From Planctomycetota bacterium (GTDB lineage: Bacteria > Planctomycetota > Phycisphaerae > UBA1845), in the NCBI GenBank assembly GCA_022561415.1, contig JADFRH010000137.1:1-6553 (forward strand): DNA of 6,553 bases, in the 5' to 3' direction. The position numbers and the translations under genes were made by a program. Shown piece after piece: positions 6,552 to 6,553 of the stretch (within the stretch, counting starts at the first letter, position 1; each line of letters begins with the position of its first letter). The notes below the pieces were generated by a model. That model did not search any database and was not told the origin of the DNA. It saw nothing but the letters and a program-made list of their open reading frames with translations.

Positions 6552-6553
6552 GA

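Noticed and set aside
1..6553. tRNA, rRNA, CRISPR array, insertion sequence or attachment site
   Set aside because: No array-like repeats, transposase-like frames, terminal inverted repeats or tRNA-like cloverleaf were seen by eye in the noncoding stretches.

Overview
The window reads as ordinary chromosomal DNA of a GC-rich Gram-negative-type bacterium. A K+-dependent membrane pyrophosphatase with a cleavable-looking leader, a HipA-like kinase and frequent non-ATG starts would fit Planctomycetota or a related phylum. This placement is inference; there is no rRNA or other marker gene here.

Left part, minus strand, read from right to left. apt (adenine phosphoribosyltransferase, 2866-3420) is followed by an SLC13/DASS-family anion:Na+ symporter (1317-2741), a CysC-like APS kinase (707-1312) and a HipA-like kinase that runs off the left edge (1-689). 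The symporter stop and the cysC start are 4 nt apart. The hipA-like frame begins about 17 nt after cysC. These three genes therefore look like one transcription unit, with apt possibly at its head across a 124-nt gap. The hipA-like gene has no stop inside the window; it was found by reading the reverse strand directly. It is clearly less GC-rich than its neighbours.

Middle. A 419-bp intergenic region (3421-3839) separates apt from the divergent right-hand gene. It carries a very good sigma70-type promoter with an extended -10 (3636-3664) pointing right, then a leader of about 170 nt with several short hairpins, then a strong Shine-Dalgarno before a TTG start. It also holds a short direct repeat.

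Right part, plus strand. A single large gene (3840-6524) encodes a membrane-integral, ion-pumping pyrophosphatase (hppA). All catalytic motifs are present, the residue pattern is that of K+-dependent, probably Na+-pumping enzymes, and there are two insertions, the larger about 100 residues in a predicted periplasmic loop. The window ends in a short repeated sequence just after the stop.

How the genes may fit together: APRT releases pyrophosphate, sulfate activation upstream of APS kinase releases pyrophosphate, and the pump consumes it. A Na+-pumping pyrophosphatase would also feed a Na+-driven symporter. This is a coherent metabolic theme, but it is inference from gene content. I see no clear novel multi-gene system. 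The most unusual items are the altered substrate-site motifs of the CysC-like kinase, the pyrophosphatase insertions, and the apparent non-standard start of the HipA-like gene.
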